The translations under genes were made by a program, and so were the position numbers. From contig CAVUSZ010000045.1 in the NCBI GenBank assembly GCA_963744255.1, positions 6,562-70,561 on the forward strand: 64,000 nt of DNA. Reading direction: 5' to 3'. Origin of the DNA: DATEDA01 sp963744255 (lineage in GTDB: Bacteria; Pseudomonadota; Gammaproteobacteria; Burkholderiales; SG8-39). The notes beneath the pieces are model-generated. The model worked only from the letters and a program-made list of their open reading frames with translations. It made no database searches and was not told the origin of the DNA. Below are positions 1 through 9,603 of this stretch, piece after piece (the first letter of the stretch is position 1; each line of letters begins with the position of its first letter).

Positions 1-1742
1 TGGTCGCCCTCTTCACCGGCGGGCTGCTCGTGTTCTCGACGCAGGCGCTCGCCGTGGTGCGCCGACGCCCGCAGCTCGCGCTGCTCCGGGTGCTCGGGCT
101 GAAGCGCCGCAGGTTGATCGCGACGCTACTCGGCGAAGCGCTGCTCGTCGGAGCAGTCGGCGCTGCGCTCGGGCTCGTGCTCGGCTTCGCGCTCGCGCAG
201 GCGATCCTGGATGTGGTGGGTGCCGACCTCGGGGCGGGCGATTTCCGCGGCATGCGCCCGGCGCTCCGCTTCGAGCCCGGCTGGGCGCTCGTGTTCTTCG
301 CGCTCGGCGTCGTCGTCGCGCTCCTGGCGAGCCTCGCGCCTGCCCTCGAGGCGGCGCGCGCGCAGCCCGCTGCAGCACTGAAGGCCGGCGACGAACAGCG
401 GCTCTTCGAGCGCCTCAAGCCCGCGTGGCCGGGCCTCGTGGTGATTGCAGCCGGCGTGGCGCTCACCGCTGCGCCGCCGCTCGACGGTCTGCCGCTGTTC
501 GGCTACATCGCGATCGCGCTCCTCCTCGTCGGGACGATCATGCTGATGCCGCGGCTCGCGGTCGCCGCGTTCGCGCGCCTGCACTTGCGCCGGGCCGTGC
601 CCGGCCGGCTCGCTGCGCTGCAGCTACACGGCGCCCCGGGGCAGTCGATGCTGTCGCTCGCGACCATCGTCGCGGCGGTGAGCCTGCTTGTCTCGATGGC
701 GATCATGGTCGCCTCCTTTCGTCAGTCGCTCGGTACCTGGCTCGATCACGTGCTGCCCGCCGATCTGTACGTCCGGACGGGCGCCGCGGGCGACACCGCG
801 TTCCTCGCGCCGCGCGACCAGGAGCGTCTCGCCGGCATTCCCGGCGTGCGGCGCGCCGACTTCGGTCGCACTCAGAGCATCCTGCTCGCGCCCGAGAAGC
901 CGCCGGTGATGCTCATTGCGCGTCCGGTCGACGCGACCGATCCCGGGCGCCTCCTGCCGCTCGTCGGCGGGTTCCTCGTGCCGCCGGCGGGCGCGCCGCC
1001 GCCCGCGTGGGTGTCCGAGGCGATGGTCGACATTTACGGCTTCGCGCCCGGAGCCGTCATCGAACTGCCGATCGCGGGGCAACCTGCGCGCTTCACGGTC
1101 GCAGGTGTGTGGCGGGACTACATCCGGCAGCACGGCGCAGTGATGGTCGAGCGCGACCGCTACATCCGGCTCACCGGCGACCGCGATGCGAACGACGGCG
1201 CGCTGTGGCTCGCTGCCGGCACCAACGCCGGTGATGTCAGGTTCGCAATCCGCACGACGGTGCCCGGCGGCGAGAAGCTCGAGCTCGCCGCACCGGGCGA
1301 GATCAGGGAACGCTCGATGCAGGCCTTCGACCGGACGTTCGCGATCACCTACGTGCTCGAGCTCGTCGCGCTCGTCATCGGGCTCACCGGCCTGTCGTCG
1401 AGCTTCGGTGCGCTGGTGCTCGCGCGCCGGCGGGAGTTCGGCATGCTGCGGCACCTCGGCATGACGCGGCGCCAGATCGGCACGATGCTCGCGACCGAAG
1501 GCTTTGCGGTCAGCGCGCTCGGCCTCGCCGTCGGGCTCGCGCTCGGGACGATCATCAGCCTGATCCTGATTCACGTCGTGAACCGCCAGTCGTTTCACTG
1601 GAGCATGGATTTCACGATCCCCTGGTGGCCGCTCGCGGCGTTTTGCGCAGTCATGCTCGTCGCGGCCGCCCTGACGGCGACGGCGAGCGCGCGCGCCGCG
1701 ATGACCGGCGATGCGGTCCGGGCGGTGAAGGAGGACTGGTAG
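1..1742 (+). CDS. FtsX-type ABC transporter permease (5' partial)
   Basis: The frame is already open at the left edge, so the true start lies outside the window. The visible part has the MacB/FtsX permease layout: hydrophobic segments near residues 1-14 and 40-65, a third ending in an EAARAQPAAALK-type cytoplasmic motif, a central pair of helices, a large periplasmic region with beta-rich sequence, and a second three-helix FtsX module near the C-terminus. The motif REFGMLRHLGMTRRQ is the usual loop after the first helix of that module, and it echoes QLALLRVLGLKRRR near the N-terminus, so the protein carries two FtsX repeats. Its stop codon overlaps the next gene's GTG start by one base. In known attEFGH-like operons an ATPase gene lies upstream, which cannot be seen here. 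It probably moves a lipophilic substrate or protein out of the inner membrane. Confidence 0.85.
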   Translation, partial: VALFTGGLLVFSTQALAVVRRRPQLALLRVLGLKRRRLIATLLGEALLVGAVGAALGLVLGFALAQAILDVVGADLGAGDFRGMRPALRFEPGWALVFFALGVVVALLASLAPALEAARAQPAAALKAGDEQRLFERLKPAWPGLVVIAAGVALTAAPPLDGLPLFGYIAIALLLVGTIMLMPRLAVAAFARLHLRRAVPGRLAALQLHGAPGQSMLSLATIVAAVSLLVSMAIMVASFRQSLGTWLDHVLPADLYVRTGAAGDTAFLAPRDQERLAGIPGVRRADFGRTQSILLAPEKPPVMLIARPVDATDPGRLLPLVGGFLVPPAGAPPPAWVSEAMVDIYGFAPGAVIELPIAGQPARFTVAGVWRDYIRQHGAVMVERDRYIRLTGDRDANDGALWLAAGTNAGDVRFAIRTTVPGGEKLELAAPGEIRERSMQAFDRTFAITYVLELVALVIGLTGLSSSFGALVLARRREFGMLRHLGMTRRQIGTMLATEGFAVSALGLAVGLALGTIISLILIHVVNRQSFHWSMDFTIPWWPLAAFCAVMLVAAALTATASARAAMTGDAVRAVKEDW

Positions 1743-2869
1743 TGCAGCGCCGGGGGTTCCTGCTGGCACCACTGGCGCTGCTCGCGCGGCGCGCCGGCGC
1801 GGCCGAAGGGTATCCGGGCGTGATCCCCGGTGGCTCGCTCGAGTTCCCGCGCGATCACGGCGCGCACCCGGCCTTCCGCACGGAGTGGTGGTATGTGACG
1901 GGATGGCTTCGCGCCGCCGACGTGCGCGCCCTCGGCTTCCAGATCACCTTCTTCCGCAGCCGGCCGCGCATCGGCGAGGACAACCCGAGCGCCTTTGCAC
2001 CGCGGCAGCTTCTCTTCGCGCACGCCGCGCTTGCGGACCCCGCGGTGGGACGCCTGCTTCACGATCAGCGCGCCGCGCGCGCGGGCTTCGGCCTGGCCGC
2101 GGCGCGCGAAGGATCGACCGACGTCCACATCGACGACTGGTCGATGGCGCTCGCCGATGGCGTCTACCGGGCGAGGATCGCCGCGCGCGAGTTCGCGTTC
2201 GATCTCGAGTTCGCGCCGTCGCAGCCGATCCTCGCGCAAGGCGACGCCGGCTTCAGCCGCAAAGGCCCGGAACCGCGCCAGGCGAGCTACTACTACAGCC
2301 GCCCGCATCTCGCGGTGAGCGGCACCGTGGAGAGAAGCGGGAAGCGCGAGCGTGTCGATGGCTCGGCGTGGCTCGATCACGAGTGGTCGAGCGAGTATCT
2401 GGCCCCAGCGGCCGCAGGCTGGGACTGGGTCGGGCTCAACCTCGCCGACGGCGGCGCGCTCATGGCGTTCCGCATTCGAGCCAAGGCGGGGGGCGTTTTC
2501 TGGGCCGGCGGTGCCTGGCGTGCCGCCGACGGTCGCGTGCGCGTTTTCGCGCCGCGGGAGATCGCTTTCGAGCCGCTGCGCAACTGGCGTTCGCCGCGGA
2601 CCGAGGTGGACTACCCGGTCGGAATGCGCGTGCGTGCCGGCGGTCTCGATCTCACGCTCGCGCCGCTCATGGACGACCAGGAACTCGACTCGCGCGCGAG
2701 CGTCGGCACGATCTACTGGGAGGGGGCGGTGACAGCCCTGCAGGACGGTCGGCCCGCCGGGCGCGGCTATCTCGAGCTGACCGGCTATTGGAAGCCGCTG
2801 CGGCTTTCTGGGCTCGGGTATCGCGAACACTTCCAAATCGAGGGATCGGTTGTCCACGAAACCGGGTGA
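1742..2869 (+). CDS. AttH/CrtC-like lipocalin-domain secreted protein
   Basis: This protein of about 375 residues starts at a GTG that overlaps the permease stop by one base, so the two are translationally coupled. The N-terminus MQRRGFLLAPLALL has twin arginines followed by a hydrophobic stretch, which suggests a Tat signal and periplasmic location. The mature part contains HPAFRTEWWYVTGWL and the later LDHEWSSEYL and GWDWVGLNL motifs, characteristic of the AttH/carotenoid 1,2-hydratase (CrtC) lipocalin-like superfamily. Members next to FtsX permeases are usually annotated as AttH-like predicted hydrolases rather than carotenoid enzymes. No carotenoid genes are nearby, so a role with the upstream transporter in lipid handling is more likely than carotenoid hydration. 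The substrate is unknown. Confidence 0.8.
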   Translation: MQRRGFLLAPLALLARRAGAAEGYPGVIPGGSLEFPRDHGAHPAFRTEWWYVTGWLRAADVRALGFQITFFRSRPRIGEDNPSAFAPRQLLFAHAALADPAVGRLLHDQRAARAGFGLAAAREGSTDVHIDDWSMALADGVYRARIAAREFAFDLEFAPSQPILAQGDAGFSRKGPEPRQASYYYSRPHLAVSGTVERSGKRERVDGSAWLDHEWSSEYLAPAAAGWDWVGLNLADGGALMAFRIRAKAGGVFWAGGAWRAADGRVRVFAPREIAFEPLRNWRSPRTEVDYPVGMRVRAGGLDLTLAPLMDDQELDSRASVGTIYWEGAVTALQDGRPAGRGYLELTGYWKPLRLSGLGYREHFQIEGSVVHETG

Positions 2870-3018
2870 ACTCCGCCGCAATTGCCGGCTGGACTGTTCG
2901 GCCGCACTTAGCCCTTCGGCGAGCGTCGGAATGGCGTGTCGCGAGAGCATCGAGATCCTCGTGGTTGCGGAACGGGACCTCGAGAGAGCGGGGCGCGCCA
3001 GCCTTATTGGCACACGCA

Positions 3019-4047
3019 TCAAGGCGATCGAGAAGGATCTTGCGGAGGAGTTGCTCGTGGCGTCGGCGATGGCTGCCGAGCAGTGATCTTGCTGACTTGT
3101 GAAGAAACGGCCCCGAACACGAGCTCGTGGCCTGCTCGCGACAGGTGCATTGCATCAGCGTAGAGAAATAGGTCGCTGGTTGGTCGTGCGCTGGTGATGA
3201 ATTCGCCGTACAGATCGAGGACCGGGATGCCCAATGGCTGGAGTTCCCTCACGAGCAATTGTTGCGGGACGCGGTCCCGCTCATCGTTCCGGCGAAGCTG
3301 GTACTCGTAGGGCAGGACGACTACGAGCAGCGGTGTCTCGGTCTTTGACAGCAGGGTCCGGATCTCGTCCAGCACCTGGACGGTCCGCCGAAAGGCGGGA
3401 TTTGTCGCGTCGTAGAACGCCACGTCGTGCGAAAAGTACGCCTTGCTCCGATCCGCAAGCGTTCTCTTCATGAGCACATAGAGCTTCGAGTGGCGACCAA
3501 GCCACCCGAGCGCCCTCTGCGGCAGGGAAACTGGGCCGTTCTCGAGATGAAAGCGACCCGCCGGGTCGTTGAGACAGAAGAACAGCAGCACGAGGCTCGG
3601 AGGCGTCGGTTTCGCGAGAAACTCCTTCACGACGTCGAGGTAATCGTCGATGCCGTATCCGACGACGGCGCTGTTCCAGATCTTGATCTCCGGATGTGCC
3701 GCTTGCAGCCGGGCGGCGAAGGTCTCCCTCGCATCCACGCCGACGCCGAACGTCACCGAGTCGCCGAGCAAGAGCCAGGATGGGTTGGATGCGGTCGTGG
3801 CCCCTGGCATGTCCCGGTAGCCAAACTGGTCGATCTCCACCGCCTCTCCGAAGCTGATCCCCGAGGCCCGCGGACGCCAGCGGACGAGGCCTTGGTCCGC
3901 GGCAGGCGGAAGGAAGAGCGAGCGATCCGTATCCTGGTGGTTAATGCGTGGAAATGCCAAACGGACGACGAACTCGAGGGCGACAAGCAGAAGGCAGACC
4001 GACAGCAGGAGATACGCAACGAAGCCTAGCCCTCTGAGCAAACGCAT
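3019..4047 (-). CDS. membrane-anchored SGNH/GDSL-type hydrolase
   Basis: The 342-residue protein begins with one strong membrane helix (residues about 7-30) and continues as an extracytoplasmic SGNH fold. The first block reads WLLLGDSVTFGVGVD, with GDS as the catalytic serine motif. A block III-like FFCLNDPAGR follows, and a DAMHLSRAGHELV sequence near the C-terminus supplies the expected Asp-x-x-His pair. Such proteins commonly act on acyl groups of cell-envelope polysaccharides or lipids, but no polysaccharide genes lie beside it. The last 25 residues (Pro/Ser rich) look like a non-conserved tail. It stands alone between two plus-strand units, so it likely has its own promoter in the 160-base gap upstream. 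Confidence 0.75.
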   Translation of the reverse strand: MRLLRGLGFVAYLLLSVCLLLVALEFVVRLAFPRINHQDTDRSLFLPPAADQGLVRWRPRASGISFGEAVEIDQFGYRDMPGATTASNPSWLLLGDSVTFGVGVDARETFAARLQAAHPEIKIWNSAVVGYGIDDYLDVVKEFLAKPTPPSLVLLFFCLNDPAGRFHLENGPVSLPQRALGWLGRHSKLYVLMKRTLADRSKAYFSHDVAFYDATNPAFRRTVQVLDEIRTLLSKTETPLLVVVLPYEYQLRRNDERDRVPQQLLVRELQPLGIPVLDLYGEFITSARPTSDLFLYADAMHLSRAGHELVFGAVSSQVSKITARQPSPTPRATPPQDPSRSP

Positions 4048-4206
4048 TCGTGCGCTTATCCTATGGCCGCATTGTCATTGCCTGATTTTCCCGCGATCCC
4101 GCGTGGCTTGCTTTCCGCCGGTCTTCGCCCGCGCGGGCGAGTGTTGCGCGCACACGCCAGGTCGCGCCGCGCCTTCAGGTAGACTCCGTCGCGCGAACGA
4201 TCCCCC

Positions 4207-4986
4207 GTGTCCAGCGCGCGCCGATCCCAGCGGTCCTTCGTCGAGGTGCGCGGCCGCCGCCTCGAAGTCGAGCGCTTCGACGGCGAAGCGAGTCGGTCCA
4301 CGCTCGTCTTCCTGCACGAAGGCCTCGGCTCGATCTCGTTCTGGCGCGACTTTCCGGCCGCGCTCGCCGCCGCAACTGGCTGCCCCGCGGTGGTGTATTC
4401 GCGCTACGGCTACGGCGGCTCCGACGTGCTGGAAGCGCCGTTCGCGGTCGACTACATGCATCGCGAGGCGCTCGAGACCCTGCCCGAGCTGCTCGCGAAG
4501 CTCGCGATCGAGCGTCCGATCCTCGTCGGCCATTCCGACGGCGCCTCGATCGCGCTCGTCTACGCCGGCGCGCGCCACGGCCTCGCCGGGGTGGTCGCGC
4601 TCGCACCGCACGTGTTCGTCGAGGACGTCTCGGTGAAGAGCATCGCCGCGGCGAAGGTCGCCTTCGAAACGACCGACCTCCCGGAAAAGCTCGCGCGCCA
4701 TCACGCCGACGCGCGGAAGACCTTCTACGGCTGGAACGACATCTGGCTGCACCCGGACTTCCGGCGGTGGAACATCGAAGCGTTTCTCCCCGGCATCCGC
4801 TGTCCGGTGCTCGCCATCCAGGGGACGAATGACGAGTACGGCACAATGGCGCAGGTCGAGGCGATCGCGCGCCAGGTGCGCGGCCCGTGCGAGATCGTGA
4901 AGCTAGACGCCTGCGGCCACAGTCCGCATCGCGACCAGCCGGAGGCGACGCGCGCCGCGATCGCACGCTTGGTCGCGGCGCTGTAG
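4207..4986 (+). CDS. alpha/beta-fold hydrolase
   Basis: A 259-residue cytoplasmic alpha/beta hydrolase. The nucleophile elbow is VGHSDGAS with Ser110, the acid is probably Asp209 in QGTNDEYG, and the base is His238 in ACGHSPH. The HEGLGS sequence after the first strands gives the oxyanion region. The start is a GTG without a strong Shine-Dalgarno; the alignment of the first beta strands (FVEVRGRRLEVERF) supports it. The SDR gene begins 12 bases after its stop, so both are probably one transcript for degradation of an ester or cyclic carbonyl compound. The substrate cannot be read from the sequence. Similar proteins include esterases and C-C bond hydrolases. Confidence 0.8.
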   Translation: MSSARRSQRSFVEVRGRRLEVERFDGEASRSTLVFLHEGLGSISFWRDFPAALAAATGCPAVVYSRYGYGGSDVLEAPFAVDYMHREALETLPELLAKLAIERPILVGHSDGASIALVYAGARHGLAGVVALAPHVFVEDVSVKSIAAAKVAFETTDLPEKLARHHADARKTFYGWNDIWLHPDFRRWNIEAFLPGIRCPVLAIQGTNDEYGTMAQVEAIARQVRGPCEIVKLDACGHSPHRDQPEATRAAIARLVAAL

Positions 4987-4998
4987 AGGAGGAGGGTC

Positions 4999-5763
4999 AT
5001 GCGAGGACTCGAGGGGAAGGTCGCGCTCGTCACCGGCGCGGCGAACGGGATCGGACGCGCGATCGCGCTGCGGCTCGCCGCGGAGCGCTGCGCGGTCGGC
5101 ATCTTCGATCTCGACGAGGCCGGCGCGCTCGGATGCGCGGGGGAGATCCGCACGCGGGGCGGTCGCTCGCACATCGAGATCGTCGATATCGGCGACTACG
5201 GCGCGGTCGAGCGCGCGGTGGAGTCGCTCGAGCGCTCGCTCGGGCCGGTGGACATCCTCGTCAACAACGCCGGCTGGGACCGCGCCGCAAGCTTTCTGGA
5301 CACCCAGCCGCCGTTTTGGGACCAGGTGATCCGCATCAATCTCTACGGGCCGCTCAACCTGCACCACGTCGTGCTGAAGGGCATGGCCGCCCGCGCGCGC
5401 GGCAGCGTGGTGAACATCGCTTCCGACGCCGGCCGGGTGGGCTCGTCGGGCGAGGCGGTGTACTCGGCGTGCAAGGGCGGCGTGATTGCGCTCACCAAGA
5501 CGCTCGCGCGCGAGCTGGTGGGAAAGGGCATCCGCCTCAACACCGTGTGCCCCGGCCCGACCGATACCGCGATCCTGCGGAGCTTCACCCAGGGCCCCGA
5601 GGGGGCGAAAATCCTGGAAGGCCTGAAGCGCGCGATCCCGATGAGACGTCTCGGGTCGCCCGACGACTACCCGGGCCTCGTCGCGTTTCTAGCGAGCGAC
5701 GACGCCGCCTACATCACCGGGCAGACGATCAGCGTGTCGGGCGGGCTCACGATGCAGGGCTGA
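4999..5763 (+). CDS. short-chain dehydrogenase/reductase (SDR)
   Basis: A 254-residue classical SDR. It has the cofactor motif TGAANGIG (residues 12-19), the acid after beta-2 in IFDLDEAG (favouring NAD over NADP), NNAG at 89-92, and the catalytic Ser142-Tyr155-Lys159 set in YSACK. The C-terminal SVSGGLTMQG is typical of the family. A strong GGAGGAGGG ribosome site precedes the ATG. The closest functional classes by overall feel are 3-oxoacyl reductases and 2-hydroxycyclohexanecarboxyl-CoA dehydrogenases, but the substrate is not determined. It follows the alpha/beta hydrolase with only 12 bases between, so the pair likely acts in one catabolic route. Confidence 0.85.
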   Translation: MRGLEGKVALVTGAANGIGRAIALRLAAERCAVGIFDLDEAGALGCAGEIRTRGGRSHIEIVDIGDYGAVERAVESLERSLGPVDILVNNAGWDRAASFLDTQPPFWDQVIRINLYGPLNLHHVVLKGMAARARGSVVNIASDAGRVGSSGEAVYSACKGGVIALTKTLARELVGKGIRLNTVCPGPTDTAILRSFTQGPEGAKILEGLKRAIPMRRLGSPDDYPGLVAFLASDDAAYITGQTISVSGGLTMQG

Positions 5764-5782
5764 CGAGGTTTGCGGGTCAAGG

Positions 5783-7795
5783 TCACAGCGCGAGCGCGAC
5801 GCGCATTCCCTGGTCGATCGCGCGCAGCGCGTCGAGCTCGGCAGCAACGTCAGCGCCGCCGATGAGATGTGCGCGACGCCCGAGCGCGGCGAGCTCGTCG
5901 TGGAGCGACCGGACGGACTCCTGGCCGGCGCAGATGACGACGTGGTCGACGGCGAGCAGCCGCGGCTCGTCCTCGTGGCGGAGGTGCAGCCCGTCGTCGT
6001 CGATCTTCAGGTAGTCCACGCCGACGAGGATCTTCACGCCGCGCCGGGCGAGCTCCGCGCGGATGGCCCAGCCGGTCGAAAGCCCGAGGGTCTTGCCAGC
6101 GGGCGTCGTCTTCCGCTGCAGCAGGAAGATCTCGCGCGGCGGCGTCTCGCCCGCATCCCCCCTGAGGCCGCCGTGAGAGCGGCCGGTGCCGTCCACGCCC
6201 CACGCGTCGAGAAAGTGCGTTGCCGCGTCGTCGGCGTCGGGCCTGCTCAGGTAGACGGCGGCGTCGAATCCGATCCCCCCGGCGCCGATGATCGCGACGC
6301 GCCGGCCGGGCACCTTGCGCCCGCTGAGAACGTCGTCATAACGCAGCGCCTTCGGATGGTCGATCCCGGGAATCGCGGGCATCCGCGGCGTGACGCCGGT
6401 CGCGACGACGATCTCGTCGAAACCCGCTGCGGCGAGCTCGGCGGCGCCCGGCCGCGAGACGAGCCGCACATCGACGCCGAGCCCCGCCAGCCGGCGGTCG
6501 AAGTAACGGATCGTCTCGGCGAACTCTTTGCCGGGGATCGCCGCCGCGAGATTCATCTGGCCGCCGATCGCCGGCGCCGCTTCGTAGAGCGTCACCGCGT
6601 GGCCGCGCTCGGCCGCGGTGACCGCGCACGCGAGCCCCGCCGCCCCGGCGCCGACCACCGCTACCCGGCGCGCCCGCGGCGCACGCCCGGTCGGCAGATC
6701 GAGCTCCCGGCCGGCGCGCGGGTTCACGAGACAGGTCGCGGGCTCGTCGCGGAAGATGAAGTCGAGGCAAGCCTGGTTGCACGCGATGCAGGTATTGATC
6801 TCGTCGGCGCGGCCCTCGCGCGCCTTCCGCGCGAACTCGGCGTCCGCCAGGAGGGGCCGGGCGAGCGACACCGCGTCGGCGTAACCGTCGCGGAGAAGTG
6901 CCTCGGCGAGCTCCGGCGTATTGACGCGGTTGGTCGCCATCACCGGAATCGGGGCCGCATCCTTCAGGCGCTTCACCGCGAACGCGAACGCCGCGCGCGG
7001 CACCATGTAGCCGATCGTCGGCACGCGCGCTTCGTGCCAGCCGATGCCGGTATCGAGGAGATCCGCGCCGGCAGACGCGACCGCACGCGCCTGCGCAGCC
7101 GTCTCCTCCGCATCGAGTCCGCCGTCCACGAGATCGAGCGCCGAGATCCGGTAGACGATCAGGAAGTCCCTGCCCGCTCGTTCTCGCGTGCGGCGCACGA
7201 TCTCGACCGGGAAGCGCAGGCGGTTCTCGAGGGAGCCGCCCCAGCGGTCGGTGCGGTTGTTCGTCCTGAGCGCGGTGAACTGGGTGATGAGATAGCCCTC
7301 GGAGCCCATCACCTCGACGCCGTCGTAGCCCGCCTCCTGGGCGAGCGCCGCGCATTCGACGAAGGCGTCGATCGTCTGCTCGATCTCGGCATCGGCGAGC
7401 GAGCGCGGCGTGCGGCGGTTGATGGGGGAGGGGATGGCCGAAGCGCCGACGAGCTCGTCGAGCTTCGCATAGCGCCCGGCGTGCAGGATCTGGAGACAGA
7501 TCGGCGCGCCCGCCGCGTGCACCGCATCCACGATCGCCCGGTGGAAGGGGATCTGGTCGCGCCGGTCGAACACCAGCGAGTCCGGTTCCATCCGGCCCGG
7601 TCCGTCGGGCGACACTCCGCCGGTGAGCACCAGCGAAACGCCGCCGCGTGCCCGCTCGGCGTAGAACGCGGCGAGGCGCTCCGCCGGACGATCAATGCAC
7701 TCGAGGCGCGTATGCATCGAGCCCATCACGATGCGGTTCTTCAGGGTGAGGGGTCCCAGTGCGAGCGGCGCGAAGAGGTGCGGGTAACTGGGCAT
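5783..7795 (-). CDS. fadH: 2,4-dienoyl-CoA reductase (NADPH)
   Basis: The 670-residue protein matches E. coli-type FadH in length and motif order. The N-terminal Old Yellow Enzyme barrel binds FMN and carries the catalytic Tyr168 (GSEGYLI) and His254 (GIGWHEAR). The [4Fe-4S] ligands are Cys336, Cys339, Cys343 and Cys355 (CIACNQAC and TCLVNP). A C-terminal two-dinucleotide domain follows, with VVGAGAAGLACAV for FAD and IIGAGGIGFDAAV for NADPH. It reduces 2,4-dienoyl-CoA to 3-enoyl-CoA during beta-oxidation of polyunsaturated fatty acids, so it complements the fad operon at 23-29.8 kb. It is a single-gene unit facing the SDR gene tail to tail. Confidence 0.95.
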   Translation of the reverse strand: MPSYPHLFAPLALGPLTLKNRIVMGSMHTRLECIDRPAERLAAFYAERARGGVSLVLTGGVSPDGPGRMEPDSLVFDRRDQIPFHRAIVDAVHAAGAPICLQILHAGRYAKLDELVGASAIPSPINRRTPRSLADAEIEQTIDAFVECAALAQEAGYDGVEVMGSEGYLITQFTALRTNNRTDRWGGSLENRLRFPVEIVRRTRERAGRDFLIVYRISALDLVDGGLDAEETAAQARAVASAGADLLDTGIGWHEARVPTIGYMVPRAAFAFAVKRLKDAAPIPVMATNRVNTPELAEALLRDGYADAVSLARPLLADAEFARKAREGRADEINTCIACNQACLDFIFRDEPATCLVNPRAGRELDLPTGRAPRARRVAVVGAGAAGLACAVTAAERGHAVTLYEAAPAIGGQMNLAAAIPGKEFAETIRYFDRRLAGLGVDVRLVSRPGAAELAAAGFDEIVVATGVTPRMPAIPGIDHPKALRYDDVLSGRKVPGRRVAIIGAGGIGFDAAVYLSRPDADDAATHFLDAWGVDGTGRSHGGLRGDAGETPPREIFLLQRKTTPAGKTLGLSTGWAIRAELARRGVKILVGVDYLKIDDDGLHLRHEDEPRLLAVDHVVICAGQESVRSLHDELAALGRRAHLIGGADVAAELDALRAIDQGMRVALAL

Positions 7796-7897
7796 CGTGG
7801 GCGCGGATTATGCGCGAAGGGGCGCACGGCTTGTGCCACCTCTGAGCATCGACCGGGCGGTCAGGCTAGAATCCGCGCTCCTCGCTCCCCACCGTCC

Positions 7898-8218
7898 ATG
7901 AAGCTCGCTTCCGCTCTCCTCGCCGCTTTCGCGCTGCTTCCCGACTTCGTGTATGCGCAGGACAAGAAGCTGGAAAGCGTCTGCGGCGATCTCTTCGGTG
8001 CGCGACTGACCGCGATCCGGCTCATGCAGGAGGGCTGGCCGGCCCAAAGGATAGTCGAGGATGCGGTCAACCGGCCGGAGTGGCGCAACGCCTCGATGCA
8101 GGACAGGAAGATGCTGATGGACCTCCTCCAGGAGACGATGCAGGCGCCGGGGAGTCCGAGCTCCGAGGTCATCCGCGAGTGCATGCGGCGCGCGGAGGCG
8201 GCGCCGAAGAGCCAGTGA
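7898..8218 (+). CDS. small secreted protein of unknown function
   Basis: A 106-residue protein with a clear Sec signal peptide (MKLASALLAAFALLPDFVYA) and cleavage likely after AYA-like residues near position 20. The mature part of about 85 residues is mostly helical, with one cysteine near the N-terminus (VCGDLF) and one near the C-terminus (ECMRRA), which may form a disulfide in the periplasm. I do not recognise a family. The gene ends inside the start of the MFS gene (GTGA overlap), so they are translationally coupled and may work together. Confidence 0.7.
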   Translation: MKLASALLAAFALLPDFVYAQDKKLESVCGDLFGARLTAIRLMQEGWPAQRIVEDAVNRPEWRNASMQDRKMLMDLLQETMQAPGSPSSEVIRECMRRAEAAPKSQ

Positions 8219-9459
8219 GCGGCACGGCCGCGTCGCTCAGGTCCGATGTCCGCGTCATCGGGCTCGTCGGCGTCGCCCATGGGCTGTCGCACTTCTTCCA
8301 GCTCTGCATCCCGCCGCTCTTTCCGCTGATCAAGGAGGAGTTCGGCGCGAGCTATGCCGCCCTCGGCGCGGTCCTGGCGGTGTTCTACGCCGTGTCGGGC
8401 GTGATGCAGACAGTCGCCGGTTTCCTGGTCGACCGCGTGGGTGCGCGGGCGATCCTGCTCGCCGGCCTCGCGCTCATCGGCGTCGGGACGCTCGCGGCGG
8501 GTTTCGCGCCCTCGTTCGGGTGGCTGTTTGTCGCCGCCGTGATCGGAGGCCTCGGCAACAGCGTCTTCCATCCGGCCGATCTCGCGCTCCTGAATGGCAA
8601 AGTGGACGTGAGCCGGCTCGGCTACGCGTTCAGCGTGCACGGGATCACCGGCAACATCGGCTGGGTGCTCGCGCCGCTCTTCGTCGTCCCGATCGCGCAA
8701 GCCCACGGCTGGCGCGCGGCGCTCGTCGCCGCCGGCGCAATGGGACTCGTGTTCTGCGCGGCGCTCGCGACGCAGCGCGTGCTCGGCGGTGAACTGCGAC
8801 ATCCGGCCGGCGCTGCAGCTCGTGCCGCCGGCGGAATCGCCCCGCTCTTCCGCCGCCCGGTGCTGCTCGCGTTCGTGTTCTTCTTCTTCTACGCTGTGGC
8901 GCTCGTCGGCTTCCAGACGTTCTCGACCGCGGCGCTGACGAGCCTCCACGGCGTGACGCTGGTCACGGCGTCGACCGCGCTGACGGCGTTCCTTCTCGGC
9001 GGTGCCGCTGGCATCCTGGTCGGCGGGGTGGTCGCAGCACGGACGCAGCGCCACAACCTCGCTGCAGCGATAAGCGCCGGCGTACCGGCGGCGCTCTCGC
9101 TCGTCATCGCCGCGGGTGGCCTGAGCGCTCCGGCGCTCGTCGCGCTCATGGCGCTCACCGGCTTCGTCCTCGGCTCGATCGGGCCGTCGCGGGACATCAT
9201 CGTCCGGGGCATCGCGCCGCCCGAGGCGCGCGGCAAGGTGTACGGGTTCGTGTACTCGGGGCTGGATCTCGCGGGGCTCATCGCGCCGCTCGCCTTCGGG
9301 TGGGCTCTCGATCGCGGCCGGCCGGATCTCGTCTTCATCGGCGCCGCAGTCTTCTTGATCGCGGCGATCCCGACCGTGCTGCAGGTGCGGCGCGGCGGGA
9401 TGTCTGCCGTCCCGGGCGCTCCATCGGCACCTGCCCCCCAACCGCCCGGCAACCCGTAG
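8215..9459 (+). CDS. major facilitator superfamily transporter
   Basis: About 414 residues with roughly 12 hydrophobic helices. The start is a GTG overlapping the previous stop by four bases. The loop after helix 2 reads GFLVDRVGARAILLAG, the MFS motif A position, and an early HGLSHFFQ element is common in a subgroup of uncharacterised proteobacterial MFS proteins. The C-terminal half has an equivalent GKVYGFVYSGLDLAGL stretch. The substrate is unknown. Translation coupling with the small secreted protein is the only functional clue. No regulator is adjacent. Confidence 0.85.
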   Translation: MSGTAASLRSDVRVIGLVGVAHGLSHFFQLCIPPLFPLIKEEFGASYAALGAVLAVFYAVSGVMQTVAGFLVDRVGARAILLAGLALIGVGTLAAGFAPSFGWLFVAAVIGGLGNSVFHPADLALLNGKVDVSRLGYAFSVHGITGNIGWVLAPLFVVPIAQAHGWRAALVAAGAMGLVFCAALATQRVLGGELRHPAGAAARAAGGIAPLFRRPVLLAFVFFFFYAVALVGFQTFSTAALTSLHGVTLVTASTALTAFLLGGAAGILVGGVVAARTQRHNLAAAISAGVPAALSLVIAAGGLSAPALVALMALTGFVLGSIGPSRDIIVRGIAPPEARGKVYGFVYSGLDLAGLIAPLAFGWALDRGRPDLVFIGAAVFLIAAIPTVLQVRRGGMSAVPGAPSAPAPQPPGNP

Positions 9460-9603
9460 CACGTCTCCTGTTTGGAGCTGCCCTCTCTTCCTGGCTTCAG
9501 GCGCCGGCAAGGATGGCGAGCGCGAACGATCTCGAGCAGAAGGAGGACCAGGCCTGGCCGCAGACAACGCGGCGAACGAGTTCGCCGTGGCATCGCGCTT
9601 CGG

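Noticed and set aside
2850..3086. Small plus-strand frame overlapping the end of the SGNH hydrolase gene
   Set aside because: No family, no ribosome site and overlap with a supported gene on the other strand.
5867..7890. Very long plus-strand open frame opposite fadH
   Set aside because: It mirrors fadH codons, has Arg/Ala-rich low-complexity sequence and no domain; only its last 106 codons (from 7,898) look like a real protein.
9460..9603. Possible small gene between the MFS transporter and the lipoprotein
   Set aside because: No frame with a plausible start and protein-like composition was found.
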